Origin: Actinophytocola sp044466355
GTDB taxonomy: Bacteria > Actinomycetota > Actinomycetes > Mycobacteriales > Pseudonocardiaceae
Assembly (NCBI RefSeq): GCF_044466355.1
Contig: NZ_JBITMQ010000006.1
Location: 372,001-436,000 of the forward strand
Direction of reading: 5' to 3'
DNA: 64,000 bases
Shown in pieces: positions 49,052 to 56,146 of the stretch. The notes under the pieces are model-generated. The model saw only the letters and a list, made by a program, of their open reading frames with translations, did no database searches and was not told the DNA's origin. The position numbers and the translations under genes were made by a program. Position 1 is the first letter of the stretch; every line of letters begins with the position of its first letter.

Positions 49052-50611
49052 GTGACCATCTCCATCGACCGGAAGCCGCTGCTTCCCGAGGGGCTGACCA
49101 GGCAGCTCGCCAGTCAGCTCACGGGAACCGGGCCGACCGTGACGACGTACGCGCCGTGGACCGGTGAGCCGCTGGTCGACGTGGCCACCTCGACTCCCGC
49201 GGATGTGGCGGCCGCGTTCGCGAAGGCGCGGGGCGCGCAGGCCCGCTGGGCGGCCACGACCCCGGCCCAGCGCGCGAAGGTCTTCCTGAAGTACTACAAG
49301 CTGGTGCTGCACAACAAGAAGCTGATGGACCTCATCCAGGCGCAGACCGGCAAGGCCCGGTTCACCGCCTTCGAGGAGACCATCGACGTGGCGGGCATGG
49401 CGCTGTACTACGCCCGCAACGCGAAGGCGTACCTGTCGCCGCGCAGTCGCAAGGGCGGCATCCCGTTCGCCACGCGCGTCACCGAGCTGCGGCACCCCAA
49501 GGGCGTCGTCGCGGTGATCTCGCCGTTCAACTACCCGATCTCGGACGGCATCTGCGACGTCATCCCGGCTCTCATCGCCGGCAACGGTGTCGTCTTCAAG
49601 CCGGACACGCAGACCGCGCTGGCTCCGCTGCTGGCCCGTGAGCTGCTGGTCAAGGCGGGCCTGCCCGCGGGACTGTGGCAGATCGTCGTGGGCGAGCCGT
49701 CGGAGATCGGCCCGGCGCTGATCGAGGGCGCCGACCACGTGTGCTTCACCGGCGGCAACGAGGCGGGCAGGAAGATCGCGGAGGCCGCGGCGAGCAGGCT
49801 CGTCGGCGCCACCATGCAGCTGGGCGGCAAGAACCCGATGCTGGTGTTCCCGGACGCGGACCTGGACAAGGTCATCCCGGCCGCCGCCCGCTCGGGTTTC
49901 GTGAGCGGCGGCCAGATGTGCCTGTGCTCCGAGCGGATCTACGTCCACGAGTCGATCTACACGCAGTTCGTGGAGAAGCTCGTGGCCCACACCCGAGACC
50001 TGAAACTGGGCCAGGGCTTCGACTTCGACTACGACCTGGGTTCGCTGTCGCACCAGCGCCAGCTGGACAAGGTCGTCCGGCACGTGGACGACGCGGTCGC
50101 CCACGGCGCACGCGTGGAGGTCGGCGGCAAGGCCCGCCCGGACCTGGGCCCGTACTTCTACGAGCCGACGGTGCTCACCGGCGTCAACGCGGCCTGCGAG
50201 ATCGCGACCGAGGAGACCTTCGGCCCGGTCGTGTCGGTGTACCCGTTCCGCGACGAGGACGAGGCACTCCGCCTGGCCAACGCGACGGAGTACGGCCTGA
50301 ACGCGAGCATCTGGACCAAGGACCTCGGCAAGGCCCACCGCCTGGCAGCACAGATCAAGTCAGGCGCGGTGAACATCAACGAGGGCTACGTGTCGACGCA
50401 CATCTCCTACGACGCACCGATGGGCGGCCGCAAGGCCTCCGGCTACGGCCGCCGGCACGGCGAGCAGGGCCTGCTCTCGATGTGCGACGTACAGATCGTG
50501 GCGAGCCAGCACGGCATCAGCTTCGACCCGAAACCAGGCGTGACCCACGAACAACTGGCCAACCAGAACACAAAGATCTACCAGATCATGAAAACGCTAC
50601 GCCTGAAGTAA
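49052..50611 (+). CDS. Aldehyde dehydrogenase superfamily protein lacking the general-base Glu
   Basis: 519 residues, related to succinate-semialdehyde-type dehydrogenases (GabD2-like). The NAD(P)-binding stretch VAVISPFNYPISDG, the FTGGNEAGRKI turn and the catalytic Cys290 in SGGQMCLCSER are present. The motif that normally reads LELGGKNP is MQLGGKNPMLVF here, so the general-base Glu that hydrolyses the thioacyl-enzyme is Gln256. This could shift the enzyme towards thiol-dependent (thioester-forming or thioester-reducing) chemistry. It starts 25 bases after the stand-alone KS with GGAAGGACGAG upstream, so it belongs to the PKS operon and may act on the end-product of the last PKS proteins. 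A strong hairpin follows the stop. Confidence 0.92.
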   Translation: MTISIDRKPLLPEGLTRQLASQLTGTGPTVTTYAPWTGEPLVDVATSTPADVAAAFAKARGAQARWAATTPAQRAKVFLKYYKLVLHNKKLMDLIQAQTGKARFTAFEETIDVAGMALYYARNAKAYLSPRSRKGGIPFATRVTELRHPKGVVAVISPFNYPISDGICDVIPALIAGNGVVFKPDTQTALAPLLARELLVKAGLPAGLWQIVVGEPSEIGPALIEGADHVCFTGGNEAGRKIAEAAASRLVGATMQLGGKNPMLVFPDADLDKVIPAAARSGFVSGGQMCLCSERIYVHESIYTQFVEKLVAHTRDLKLGQGFDFDYDLGSLSHQRQLDKVVRHVDDAVAHGARVEVGGKARPDLGPYFYEPTVLTGVNAACEIATEETFGPVVSVYPFRDEDEALRLANATEYGLNASIWTKDLGKAHRLAAQIKSGAVNINEGYVSTHISYDAPMGGRKASGYGRRHGEQGLLSMCDVQIVASQHGISFDPKPGVTHEQLANQNTKIYQIMKTLRLK

Positions 50612-50625
50612 CCAGCGACCACACC

Positions 50626-50667
50626 GAAGGACCCCTTCGTCACCGCAACGCGACGAAGGGGTCCTTC
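50626..50667 (+). terminator. Strong hairpin terminator after the PKS operon
   Basis: GAAGGACCCCTTCGTC at 50626-50641 pairs perfectly with its complement at 50652-50667 around a 10-base loop. This 16-bp stem lies 15 bases after the aldehyde dehydrogenase stop and ends the long PKS transcription unit. Confidence 0.88.
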
Positions 50668-50685
50668 AGCGCATTGCCCTCGGAC

Positions 50686-51112
50686 CATGATCGTCACATT
50701 GGGAACGTCACGCCCGGACATGAGCAAGGATCTCCCTTTTCGGCGATCAGACCCGCGAAGCGGGCCCCCAGCCCCGTGCACAAGCCGGGCGCAGCCCACA
50801 AAGACGGCCTGCCTGCCCTCCCGTCGACCTGGCGAAGCCCGATCACACCGGGTCAAGGGGCCTGCCCGAAGCACCCCGTGCACGAAACACCGGCCCCTTG
50901 ACGCGGTGTGATAGCCCGGAGGGAGGTCGATGGGAGGGCAGGCAGGAACCCATCCATGCCAAATCTCAACACGCCCAAATCGTGAGGCCCCCTCCCCGAG
51001 ACTTGCCCGTCCGGCGAGGACCCCCCGGAGGGCAGCACCCATCCATGCCAAATCTCAACACGCCCGAATCGTGAGGCCCCCTCCCCGAGATCAGCCCGTC
51101 CGGCGAGGACAG
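50686..51112 (-). repeat. Dispersed repeat element, copy B (inverted relative to copy A)
   Basis: The same element as at 24481-24830, on the opposite strand. It shares the start ACCATGATCGTCACATTGGG, the block with GATCTCCCTTTTCGGCGATC, and the long hairpin: arm 50812-50860 pairs with 50894-50942 around a 33-base loop. Substitutions between the copies are scattered through arms and loop, and the loop sequences differ almost completely. A frame shared with copy A begins MIVTLGTSRPDMSKDLPF (50687-50911, plus strand here). The far end contains a tandem duplication not present in copy A. Together with the flanking terminators it fills the 554-bp gap between the aldehyde dehydrogenase and SDR genes. 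Confidence 0.75.
50948..51111. repeat. Two tandem copies of an 89-bp unit inside repeat copy B
   Basis: ACCCATCCATGCCAAATCTC begins at 50948 and again at 51037, giving an 89-base period. Each unit then has GTGAGGCCCCCTCCCCGAGA and ends in CCGTCCGGCGAGGAC. Differences are few (for example CCCAAATC against CCCGAATC). Copy A carries one diverged version of this unit at its left end (24481-24560). Confidence 0.8.
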
Positions 51113-51122
51113 CACACCAAAA

Positions 51123-51151
51123 GGGGCCTCCCCAAAGAATGAGGAGGCCCC
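51123..51151. terminator. Terminator hairpin beyond the SDR gene
   Basis: GGGGCCTCC at 51123-51131 pairs with GGAGGCCCC at 51143-51151 around an 11-base loop. It lies 13 bases past the SDR stop on the minus strand, so it likely ends the SnoaL-SDR transcript and could also stop read-through from the left. Confidence 0.75.
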
Positions 51152-51164
51152 CCGCGCCCGGTCA

Positions 51165-51968
51165 TCACCGCTTGAGCAGGGCGCCCTTCCGGCGTGCGCC
51201 GGTCAGCCACAACATGAAGTGGTTCATCCGAGGAAAGTGCTGACTCGACGTGGACACGAACTTCATCTGCCAAGGCATGATCAACGTCCCACGACGCCGC
51301 TCAACCGCACGACAGATCCCCTCGGCCACCTGCGAAGGCGACACAGTAGGCACAATCCGAGCGATCTTCGGCAACTTGTCCTCAGACCCAGGATTGTTCG
51401 CGAAGTACGAGCTGCTCACAGTCCCCAGCACAACCTCGGTTGCACCGACACCGGAACCCCGCAGATCACTCTTCAACGCCAGGTCCAACCCACGCAGAGC
51501 CCACCGAGCACTGGCATACCCGACAGCCCCAGGCCACACAGCCCGGGACACCCCGGAGTTGACGGTCACGATCCACCCGGCACGCCGGGACAACATCCCC
51601 GGCACGAACGCCCGCGTGGTCAGCAAAGCAGCCAGGTAAGGCACCTTGGCCATGTCGACCAACTCCGACGGCGGAGCGTCCTCGATCGACACCCAACGCC
51701 CGGACCCGGCACTGTTGACCAGCACATCGACGGAGTGCCCATCGGCCTGCACAGCGGCGGCCAGCTCGGAGACGGCCGACTCGGAACCCACGTCGCACGT
51801 GTAGTAGTGCGCCCGGATCCCCAGCTCCTCCGACAGCGCCTTGAGCTTGGTCTCACCCCGGGCCACCAGCAACACCGTGGCACCACGCGCGTGCGCGGCC
51901 CGAGCCACGGCCTCGCCGATGCCACTGGACGCCCCGGTGACCAGGACGGTACGGCCGAGCAGTTTCAT
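51165..51968 (-). CDS. Short-chain dehydrogenase/reductase with YxxxR in place of YxxxK
   Basis: 267 residues. The Rossmann fold opens with VLVTGASSGIGEAVARAA, followed by CDVGSES, the NSAGSG strand (Asn-Ser-Ala-Gly in place of NNAG) and the catalytic Ser in VNSGVSRAV. The active-site Tyr is in GYASARWAL, so the residue four later, normally Lys, is Arg. This may weaken or change catalysis. The C-terminal part includes MPWQMKFVSTSSQHFPRMNHF, as in SDR members that act on lipids or polyketides. It follows the SnoaL-like gene by 11 bases on the same strand, with GGGGGC upstream of the ATG at 51968. It probably performs a tailoring reduction or is a scaffold variant. Confidence 0.85.
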   Translation of the reverse strand: MKLLGRTVLVTGASSGIGEAVARAAHARGATVLLVARGETKLKALSEELGIRAHYYTCDVGSESAVSELAAAVQADGHSVDVLVNSAGSGRWVSIEDAPPSELVDMAKVPYLAALLTTRAFVPGMLSRRAGWIVTVNSGVSRAVWPGAVGYASARWALRGLDLALKSDLRGSGVGATEVVLGTVSSSYFANNPGSEDKLPKIARIVPTVSPSQVAEGICRAVERRRGTLIMPWQMKFVSTSSQHFPRMNHFMLWLTGARRKGALLKR

Positions 51969-51979
51969 GATGGCCCCCG

Positions 51980-52567
51980 TCAGTGGGTGTGGTTCTTGTG
52001 GTAACCGCACGCGGGGCACGCGGCCTTCGCGCGCAGGCTGCGCGCACGCAGGTGCTGCACCTTGCTCATGATCTTCGACTGCAGCGTGTCCGGCGGCGGC
52101 ACGATGCCGAGCTGGCGCGCGGTGTGCAGGCAGTCGTAGATGGTGGTGTTGCTCGCGAGCAGGCCGTCGCGGAAGACCCACTCGTCCACCACGCGGACCG
52201 ACATCTTCTGCCCGGTCGGTGCCATGTTGGTGAACGGCCAGAACTTGGTCAGCGTGCCGGTCATCGTGTACCGGGCGATGGCGAGCGGCTCGGTCGGCGA
52301 GGGGATCGGGTCGCTGACCCTGGTGATCTTCAGGTCCGGGTACGACGTCGCGAACGCGTTGACCAGCTTGATCAGTTCCTTGCGGCCGCGGATCGGCCAC
52401 GGCACGCTCGGGTCGGTCCACACGATGTCGTCGGTGCACGTGTCGGCAACGGCCTCGGCGTCCAGCGCGTCCCACGCCGCTAGGTTGCGGTCCGCCCATT
52501 CCTGCAGGAACGCCGGGTCCAGGCCGCCGGGCTGCTGCTTCTTGGCCCGCGCGATCGGTGTGGCCAT
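51980..52567 (-). CDS. SnoaL/NTF2-like protein
   Basis: 195 residues of NTF2-like fold. WADRNLAAWDALDAEAVADT is the N-terminal helix pair, then DDIVWTDPSVPWPIRGRKEL, DLKITRVSDP, ARYTMTGTLTKFWPF and VRVVDEWVFRDGLLASNTTI form the cone-shaped sheet. SnoaL-like proteins include polyketide cyclases and hydroxylase partners, but sequence alone does not fix the reaction. The C-terminal extension of about 45 residues (from QSKIMSKVQHLRARSLRAK) ends in a small Cys-His group, CPACGYHKNHTH, a possible metal site unusual for the family. It is transcribed with the SDR and diverges from the SARP gene at 52808, so it is plausibly under SARP control. Confidence 0.8.
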   Translation of the reverse strand: MATPIARAKKQQPGGLDPAFLQEWADRNLAAWDALDAEAVADTCTDDIVWTDPSVPWPIRGRKELIKLVNAFATSYPDLKITRVSDPIPSPTEPLAIARYTMTGTLTKFWPFTNMAPTGQKMSVRVVDEWVFRDGLLASNTTIYDCLHTARQLGIVPPPDTLQSKIMSKVQHLRARSLRAKAACPACGYHKNHTH

Positions 52568-52807
52568 GGTTGGTCCTCCTGCCGGCTTCCCGGTCGATTG
52601 GCGTGATTTACCGATGTCGTCCAGAATTGTGCGACCGCGCGCTTACCCACGGCCAGTGCGGTGGTTCCTGACTTTGTCCTGATGTGCTCACCGGCCGGGT
52701 GTGGGTTCTTCACGTATCCGGTGAACGGGTTCCCTGCCAGTGACCCGCCGTGTGACCATGAATTCCGAATCCGCTATACCAGGGCGAAGTGGTCGGAGTG
52801 AATAGCC
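52568..52807. promoter_or_regulatory. Divergent promoter region, SnoaL-like gene and SARP gene
   Basis: 240 bases with no gene. The right half is AT-richer, with GAATTCCGAATCCGCTATACC near 52759-52780, and contains a plausible -10-like TATACC about 30 bases before the SARP ATG. A stretch with CCGGCCGGGTGTGGGTTC and GGTGAACGGGTTCC near 52691-52732 could hold regulator sites. No clear heptamer direct repeats of the SARP type were found by eye. Confidence 0.4.
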
Positions 52808-53581
52808 ATGAAGTTTCACTTACTGGGGTCATTGGAAGTCAGTGACGGGGCACGGCGGATCGATCTCGGCGGGGTCAAACAGCGTGCGGTGCTCGGCTAT
52901 CTCCTCCTGCACGCCAACCAGGTGGTGCCGAACAGCAGGATGCTCAACGCGCTCTGGGACTGCCAGCCGCCGTCGACCGCGCGGAAGATGGTGCAGAACG
53001 CGGTGTCCGCGATCCGGCGCATGCTCGCCGCGGCGGGCCCGGACTGCTCGGCGCAGCTGCTCACGCACGCGCCCGGCTACCAGTTGCGCGTGGACCCGGG
53101 CGATGTCGACATGCACCAGTTCCGCCGTCTCGTCCACAGTGGACGTGACGCTGTCGCGGCCGGCGCGCCCGACCGTGCCACCACCCTGTTCCGCGACGCG
53201 CTGACGCTGTGGCGCGGTCGCGCGCTCGCCGACCTCGTGGAGTCCGGCACCATGTGGTCGGAGCTCTCCGCCATCGAGGACGAGCGGCTCACCGCGCTCG
53301 AGGACTGCTTCGACGCCGAGCTGCAGTGCGGCAGGCACCGGGAGATCACCCCCGAGCTGGAGGTGCTGACCGCGGCCGAACCACTGCGCGAGCGGCTGTG
53401 CATCCAGTTCATGCTCGCCCTGTACCGCTCCGGCCGCCAGGTCGACGCCCTCAACGTCTACCGCAGGACCAGGGCCGCGCTCGTCGACGGGCTCGGCATC
53501 GAGCCGGGGCCCGAGCTGCAGGCGCTGCAGCACATGATCCTGGAGCACGACGCGTCGATCCAGGTCCCCGCCTACGCGTGA
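52808..53581 (+). CDS. SARP-family pathway activator
   Basis: 257 residues, the size of a small SARP (ActII-ORF4/DnrI class). An N-terminal OmpR-type winged helix (about 1-90, with GGVKQRAVLGYLLLHAN and MVQNAVSAIRRML) is followed by the bacterial transcriptional activator domain (about 95-250, with DVDMHQFRRLV, LFRDALTLWRG, ALEDCFDAELQCGRHREI and ALYRSGRQVDALNVYRR). It has no ATPase or TPR extension. It probably activates the downstream genes from 53638 and perhaps the divergent SnoaL-SDR pair. Its N-terminus matches the SARP at the left edge of the window in 34 of 55 positions. Confidence 0.93.
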   Translation: MKFHLLGSLEVSDGARRIDLGGVKQRAVLGYLLLHANQVVPNSRMLNALWDCQPPSTARKMVQNAVSAIRRMLAAAGPDCSAQLLTHAPGYQLRVDPGDVDMHQFRRLVHSGRDAVAAGAPDRATTLFRDALTLWRGRALADLVESGTMWSELSAIEDERLTALEDCFDAELQCGRHREITPELEVLTAAEPLRERLCIQFMLALYRSGRQVDALNVYRRTRAALVDGLGIEPGPELQALQHMILEHDASIQVPAYA

Positions 53582-53637
53582 GCACGGCGTGCGCCACCGT
53601 CCGAACAACCTCCCACCACGAAAGGCAGGGGAGCCAC

Positions 53638-54114
53638 ATGGGACAGTCACACGAGCAGGGCACGGCCTTCTCCTGCTACGTCTTCACGAGCGACGCGCGG
53701 CTGCTGCTGACGATGCGCGGCCAGGCAAAGCGCACCTGGGCCGGGGTGTGGAGCAACTCATGTCACGGCCACCCCGGTCCGGGTGACTCCATTTCGGACG
53801 CCGTGGCGCGGGCACTGCGCGACGAGCTGGGCTTCACCGCCGCCGTCGCCGAGCTGGTGCTACCGCGGTTCCAGCACCCCTCGACCGGCACGTGCCCGGT
53901 GTACCGCGTCGTCACCGACGAGCCGCCCCGGCCCGACCCCGCCGAGGTCGGCGACTTCGAGTGGGTGACGTGGGCGGACTTCGTGTACGCGGTGGGCGCG
54001 GGGGACCTGCGGGTGGCGCCGTGGTGCCGTCCGCAGGTGGCGGCGCTGACCGCGCTCGGCCCGGACCCGGCGCGGTGGTCCACTGAGGACATCGCGGTGC
54101 CGCCGGCGGCGTGA
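53638..54114 (+). CDS. Nudix protein of the IPP-isomerase type with lost catalytic residues
   Basis: 158 residues. KRTWAGVWSNSCHGHPGPGD and AVARALRDELGF are the signature of type 1 isopentenyl-diphosphate isomerase (IDI). Comparing with E. coli IDI from memory, the catalytic Cys of NSVCGHP falls on His43 (NSCHGHP, with a Cys one residue earlier). The two metal-binding Glu before the CPVF strand fall on non-acidic residues (STGTCPVY). The N-terminal His ligands are missing because the protein is shorter. It is therefore unlikely to isomerise IPP and may be a repurposed or structural protein. The ATG at 53638 follows GGGGAG. It is the first gene after the SARP and heads a run that continues to 61223. 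Confidence 0.8.
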   Translation: MGQSHEQGTAFSCYVFTSDARLLLTMRGQAKRTWAGVWSNSCHGHPGPGDSISDAVARALRDELGFTAAVAELVLPRFQHPSTGTCPVYRVVTDEPPRPDPAEVGDFEWVTWADFVYAVGAGDLRVAPWCRPQVAALTALGPDPARWSTEDIAVPPAA

Positions 54115-54252
54115 GTTCCACAGCTCGGTAACAAATCCCGGAATCGACCGGTAATTCTCCCGGCCAATTGCCGTGCACCGCCAATGGTTCGCATTGCTCA
54201 CGGTGCTGGTGGCGATGCACCATCTGACGGGGAAAACAAGCCGGGAGGATCG

Positions 54253-55251
54253 GTGTCCATCGGAATCATCGGGACTGGGTCGTACCTGCCGGAATGGGTG
54301 GTGACCAACGCCGAGCTCGCGCAGCGGGTGCCCGGCACCACCGCCGAGCAGATCGCAGGCAAGACCGACATCCACGCCCGTCGCTTCGCCGCCGCCGCCG
54401 AAGCGACCTCGGACCTCGCGGTCGTGGCCGCGGCCCGCGCACTCGAACAGGCCGGCCTCTCGGTCGACCGGATCGACTACCTCATCGTGTCGACGTCGAC
54501 CGGTGACCACCCGCAACCACCGACGTCCTGCCTCGTGCAGGACCGCATCGGCGCGTACGGCGCCGGCTGCTTCGACGTCAACGCCGTCTGCGCGGGCTTC
54601 GTGCATGGGCTGGTGCTGGCGCAGAGCCTGGTCGCGGCCCGGCCGGGGGCGCACGCGCTCGTCGTCGCCGCCGACCTGTACTCACGCATCCTCGACTTCG
54701 ACGACCGGCGCACCGCGGTGCTGTTCGGTGACGGCGCGGGCGCCGCGGTCGTCGGCGGCGTCGCCGACGACCGCGGGCTCGCCGAGTTCGACCTGGCGAG
54801 CCGGGGTGACCGGCACGATGTGATCTGGGTCGACGCGGGCGGCAGCAGGCGCCCCGCGTCGGTGAAGACCCTCGCCGACGGCGGGCACTTCTTCCGGATG
54901 AAGGGCAGGGACGTCACCGACATCGTCCTGCACGAGGTGCCGCCGTTCGTGGACAAACTGCTCGCTCGCGCCGGGGTGACCGCGGCCGACGTCGACCACG
55001 TCGTGCCCCACCAGGCGAACGGCAAGCTGCTCGGCCAACTCGTCGAGCGGTGCGGGCTGACCGGTGCGAGCACCCACCGCACCGTCGAGAAGTACGGCAA
55101 CGTCGGCAGCGCGTCGGTACCGGTGACGCTCGACGAGGCCAACCGCGCCGGCCTGCTGGCCGACGGCGACCTGGTCCTGCTGCTCGGTTTCGGCGGCGGG
55201 ATGTCCATGGGCGCGAGCCTGCTCCGCTGGGCCGCCCCCGCAGGGAAGTGA
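54253..55251 (+). CDS. KAS III (FabH-like) ketosynthase
   Basis: 332 residues of FabH type. The catalytic triad is intact: Cys113 in FDVNAVCAGF, His253 in PHQANGKLLG and Asn283 in YGNVGSASVP. The opening SIGIIGTGSYLPEWVVTNAE and the end LLLGFGGGMSMGASLLRW are typical. FabH-like enzymes in gene clusters either condense an acyl-CoA with malonyl-ACP to make special starter or extender units, or transfer acyl groups. The GTG at 54253, just after GGGAGGATCG, is preferred to an upstream in-frame start. It is followed after 7 bases by a 3-hydroxyacyl-CoA dehydrogenase, the enzyme that would reduce its beta-keto product if the reaction is a condensation. Confidence 0.94.
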   Translation: MSIGIIGTGSYLPEWVVTNAELAQRVPGTTAEQIAGKTDIHARRFAAAAEATSDLAVVAAARALEQAGLSVDRIDYLIVSTSTGDHPQPPTSCLVQDRIGAYGAGCFDVNAVCAGFVHGLVLAQSLVAARPGAHALVVAADLYSRILDFDDRRTAVLFGDGAGAAVVGGVADDRGLAEFDLASRGDRHDVIWVDAGGSRRPASVKTLADGGHFFRMKGRDVTDIVLHEVPPFVDKLLARAGVTAADVDHVVPHQANGKLLGQLVERCGLTGASTHRTVEKYGNVGSASVPVTLDEANRAGLLADGDLVLLLGFGGGMSMGASLLRWAAPAGK

Positions 55252-55258
55252 TCTCACC

Positions 55259-56146
55259 ATGAACAGGATTCGACGCGTCGGCATCGTGGGATGCGGCGTC
55301 ATGGGCGCCGGGCTCGCCGAGGTGTGCGCCCGCGCCGGGCTCGACGTGCTGGTCGCGGTGTCGCGGCCGGGCCGGGAGGCCGACGGCAGGAGCAAGGTGG
55401 CCGGTTCGCTGGACCGGCAGCTGCGCAAGGGAAAGATCACCGAGGACGACCGTGACGCGGCACTCGCGCGCGTGTCGTTCACCGCCGATCTCACCGACTT
55501 CGCCGACCGGCAGTTCGTCATCGAGGCCGGGCCCGAGCAGGAGTCGGTCAAGCTGGACGTGTTCGCCACGCTCGACAAGGTCGTCGCCGACGACGACGCG
55601 ATCCTCGGCTCCAACACCTCGTCGTTCCCGATCATCCAGCTGGGACGCGTCACCGACCGGCCCGGCAAGGTGGTCGGCACGCACTTCTTCAACCCGGTCA
55701 CCGTGTTACCGCTCGTGGAGCTGGTCGGCTCGGTGCTCACCGAGGAGAGCACGGTCGCGACCGCGGAGACGTTCGTGACCGACGTGCTCGGCAAGCAGGT
55801 CGTGCGCACCAAGGACCGGTCCGGTTTCGTGGTGAACGCGCTGCTGATCCCGTACCTGCTGTCCGCGATACGGGTCTACGAGTCGGGTATCGCGTCCATG
55901 GCGGACATCGACAAGGCGATGAAGCTCGGCTGCGCCCACCCGATGGGCCCGTTCGGGCTGAGTGACCTCATCGGACTGGACATCGTCCAGGCGATCAGCG
56001 AGTCGCTCTACAACGAGTACCGCGAACCGCACTACTCGCCGCCGCCGCTGCTGGCGCGCATGGTGTCGGCCGGTCTGCTCGGCAAGAAGACGGGGCGTGG
56101 GTTCTACGACTACACCGTGCGCGAGGAAGTGAGGGCAGCGGCGTGA
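55259..56146 (+). CDS. 3-hydroxyacyl-CoA dehydrogenase (HBDH-like)
   Basis: 295 residues. The NAD-binding GxGxxG is in VGIVGCGVMGAGLAEVCARA. The catalytic His142 (GTHFFNPV) and Glu154 (LVELV) are separated by 12, as in known 3-hydroxybutyryl-CoA dehydrogenases. SNTSSFPI and GFVVNALLIPYL are also conserved, and the C-terminal domain has LGCAHPMGPFGLSDLIGLD. It would interconvert 3-oxoacyl and 3-hydroxyacyl thioesters. Next to KAS III it fits a short pathway making a 3-hydroxyacyl building block. No crotonase or crotonyl-CoA carboxylase/reductase is visible, so the unit may stay hydroxylated or be completed elsewhere. It overlaps the next gene by 4 bases (GTGA). Confidence 0.93.
   Translation: MNRIRRVGIVGCGVMGAGLAEVCARAGLDVLVAVSRPGREADGRSKVAGSLDRQLRKGKITEDDRDAALARVSFTADLTDFADRQFVIEAGPEQESVKLDVFATLDKVVADDDAILGSNTSSFPIIQLGRVTDRPGKVVGTHFFNPVTVLPLVELVGSVLTEESTVATAETFVTDVLGKQVVRTKDRSGFVVNALLIPYLLSAIRVYESGIASMADIDKAMKLGCAHPMGPFGLSDLIGLDIVQAISESLYNEYREPHYSPPPLLARMVSAGLLGKKTGRGFYDYTVREEVRAAA

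Noticed and set aside
24481..51112. The repeat pair as terminal inverted repeats of a transposon
   Set aside because: No transposase or integrase gene lies between or beside the copies, and no target-site duplication is recognisable. Dispersed element copies are a simpler explanation.
53638..54114. Functional IPP isomerase, implying a terpenoid part of the product
   Set aside because: The fold matches, but the catalytic Cys and Glu and the His ligands are absent, and no prenyltransferase or terpene synthase is present.
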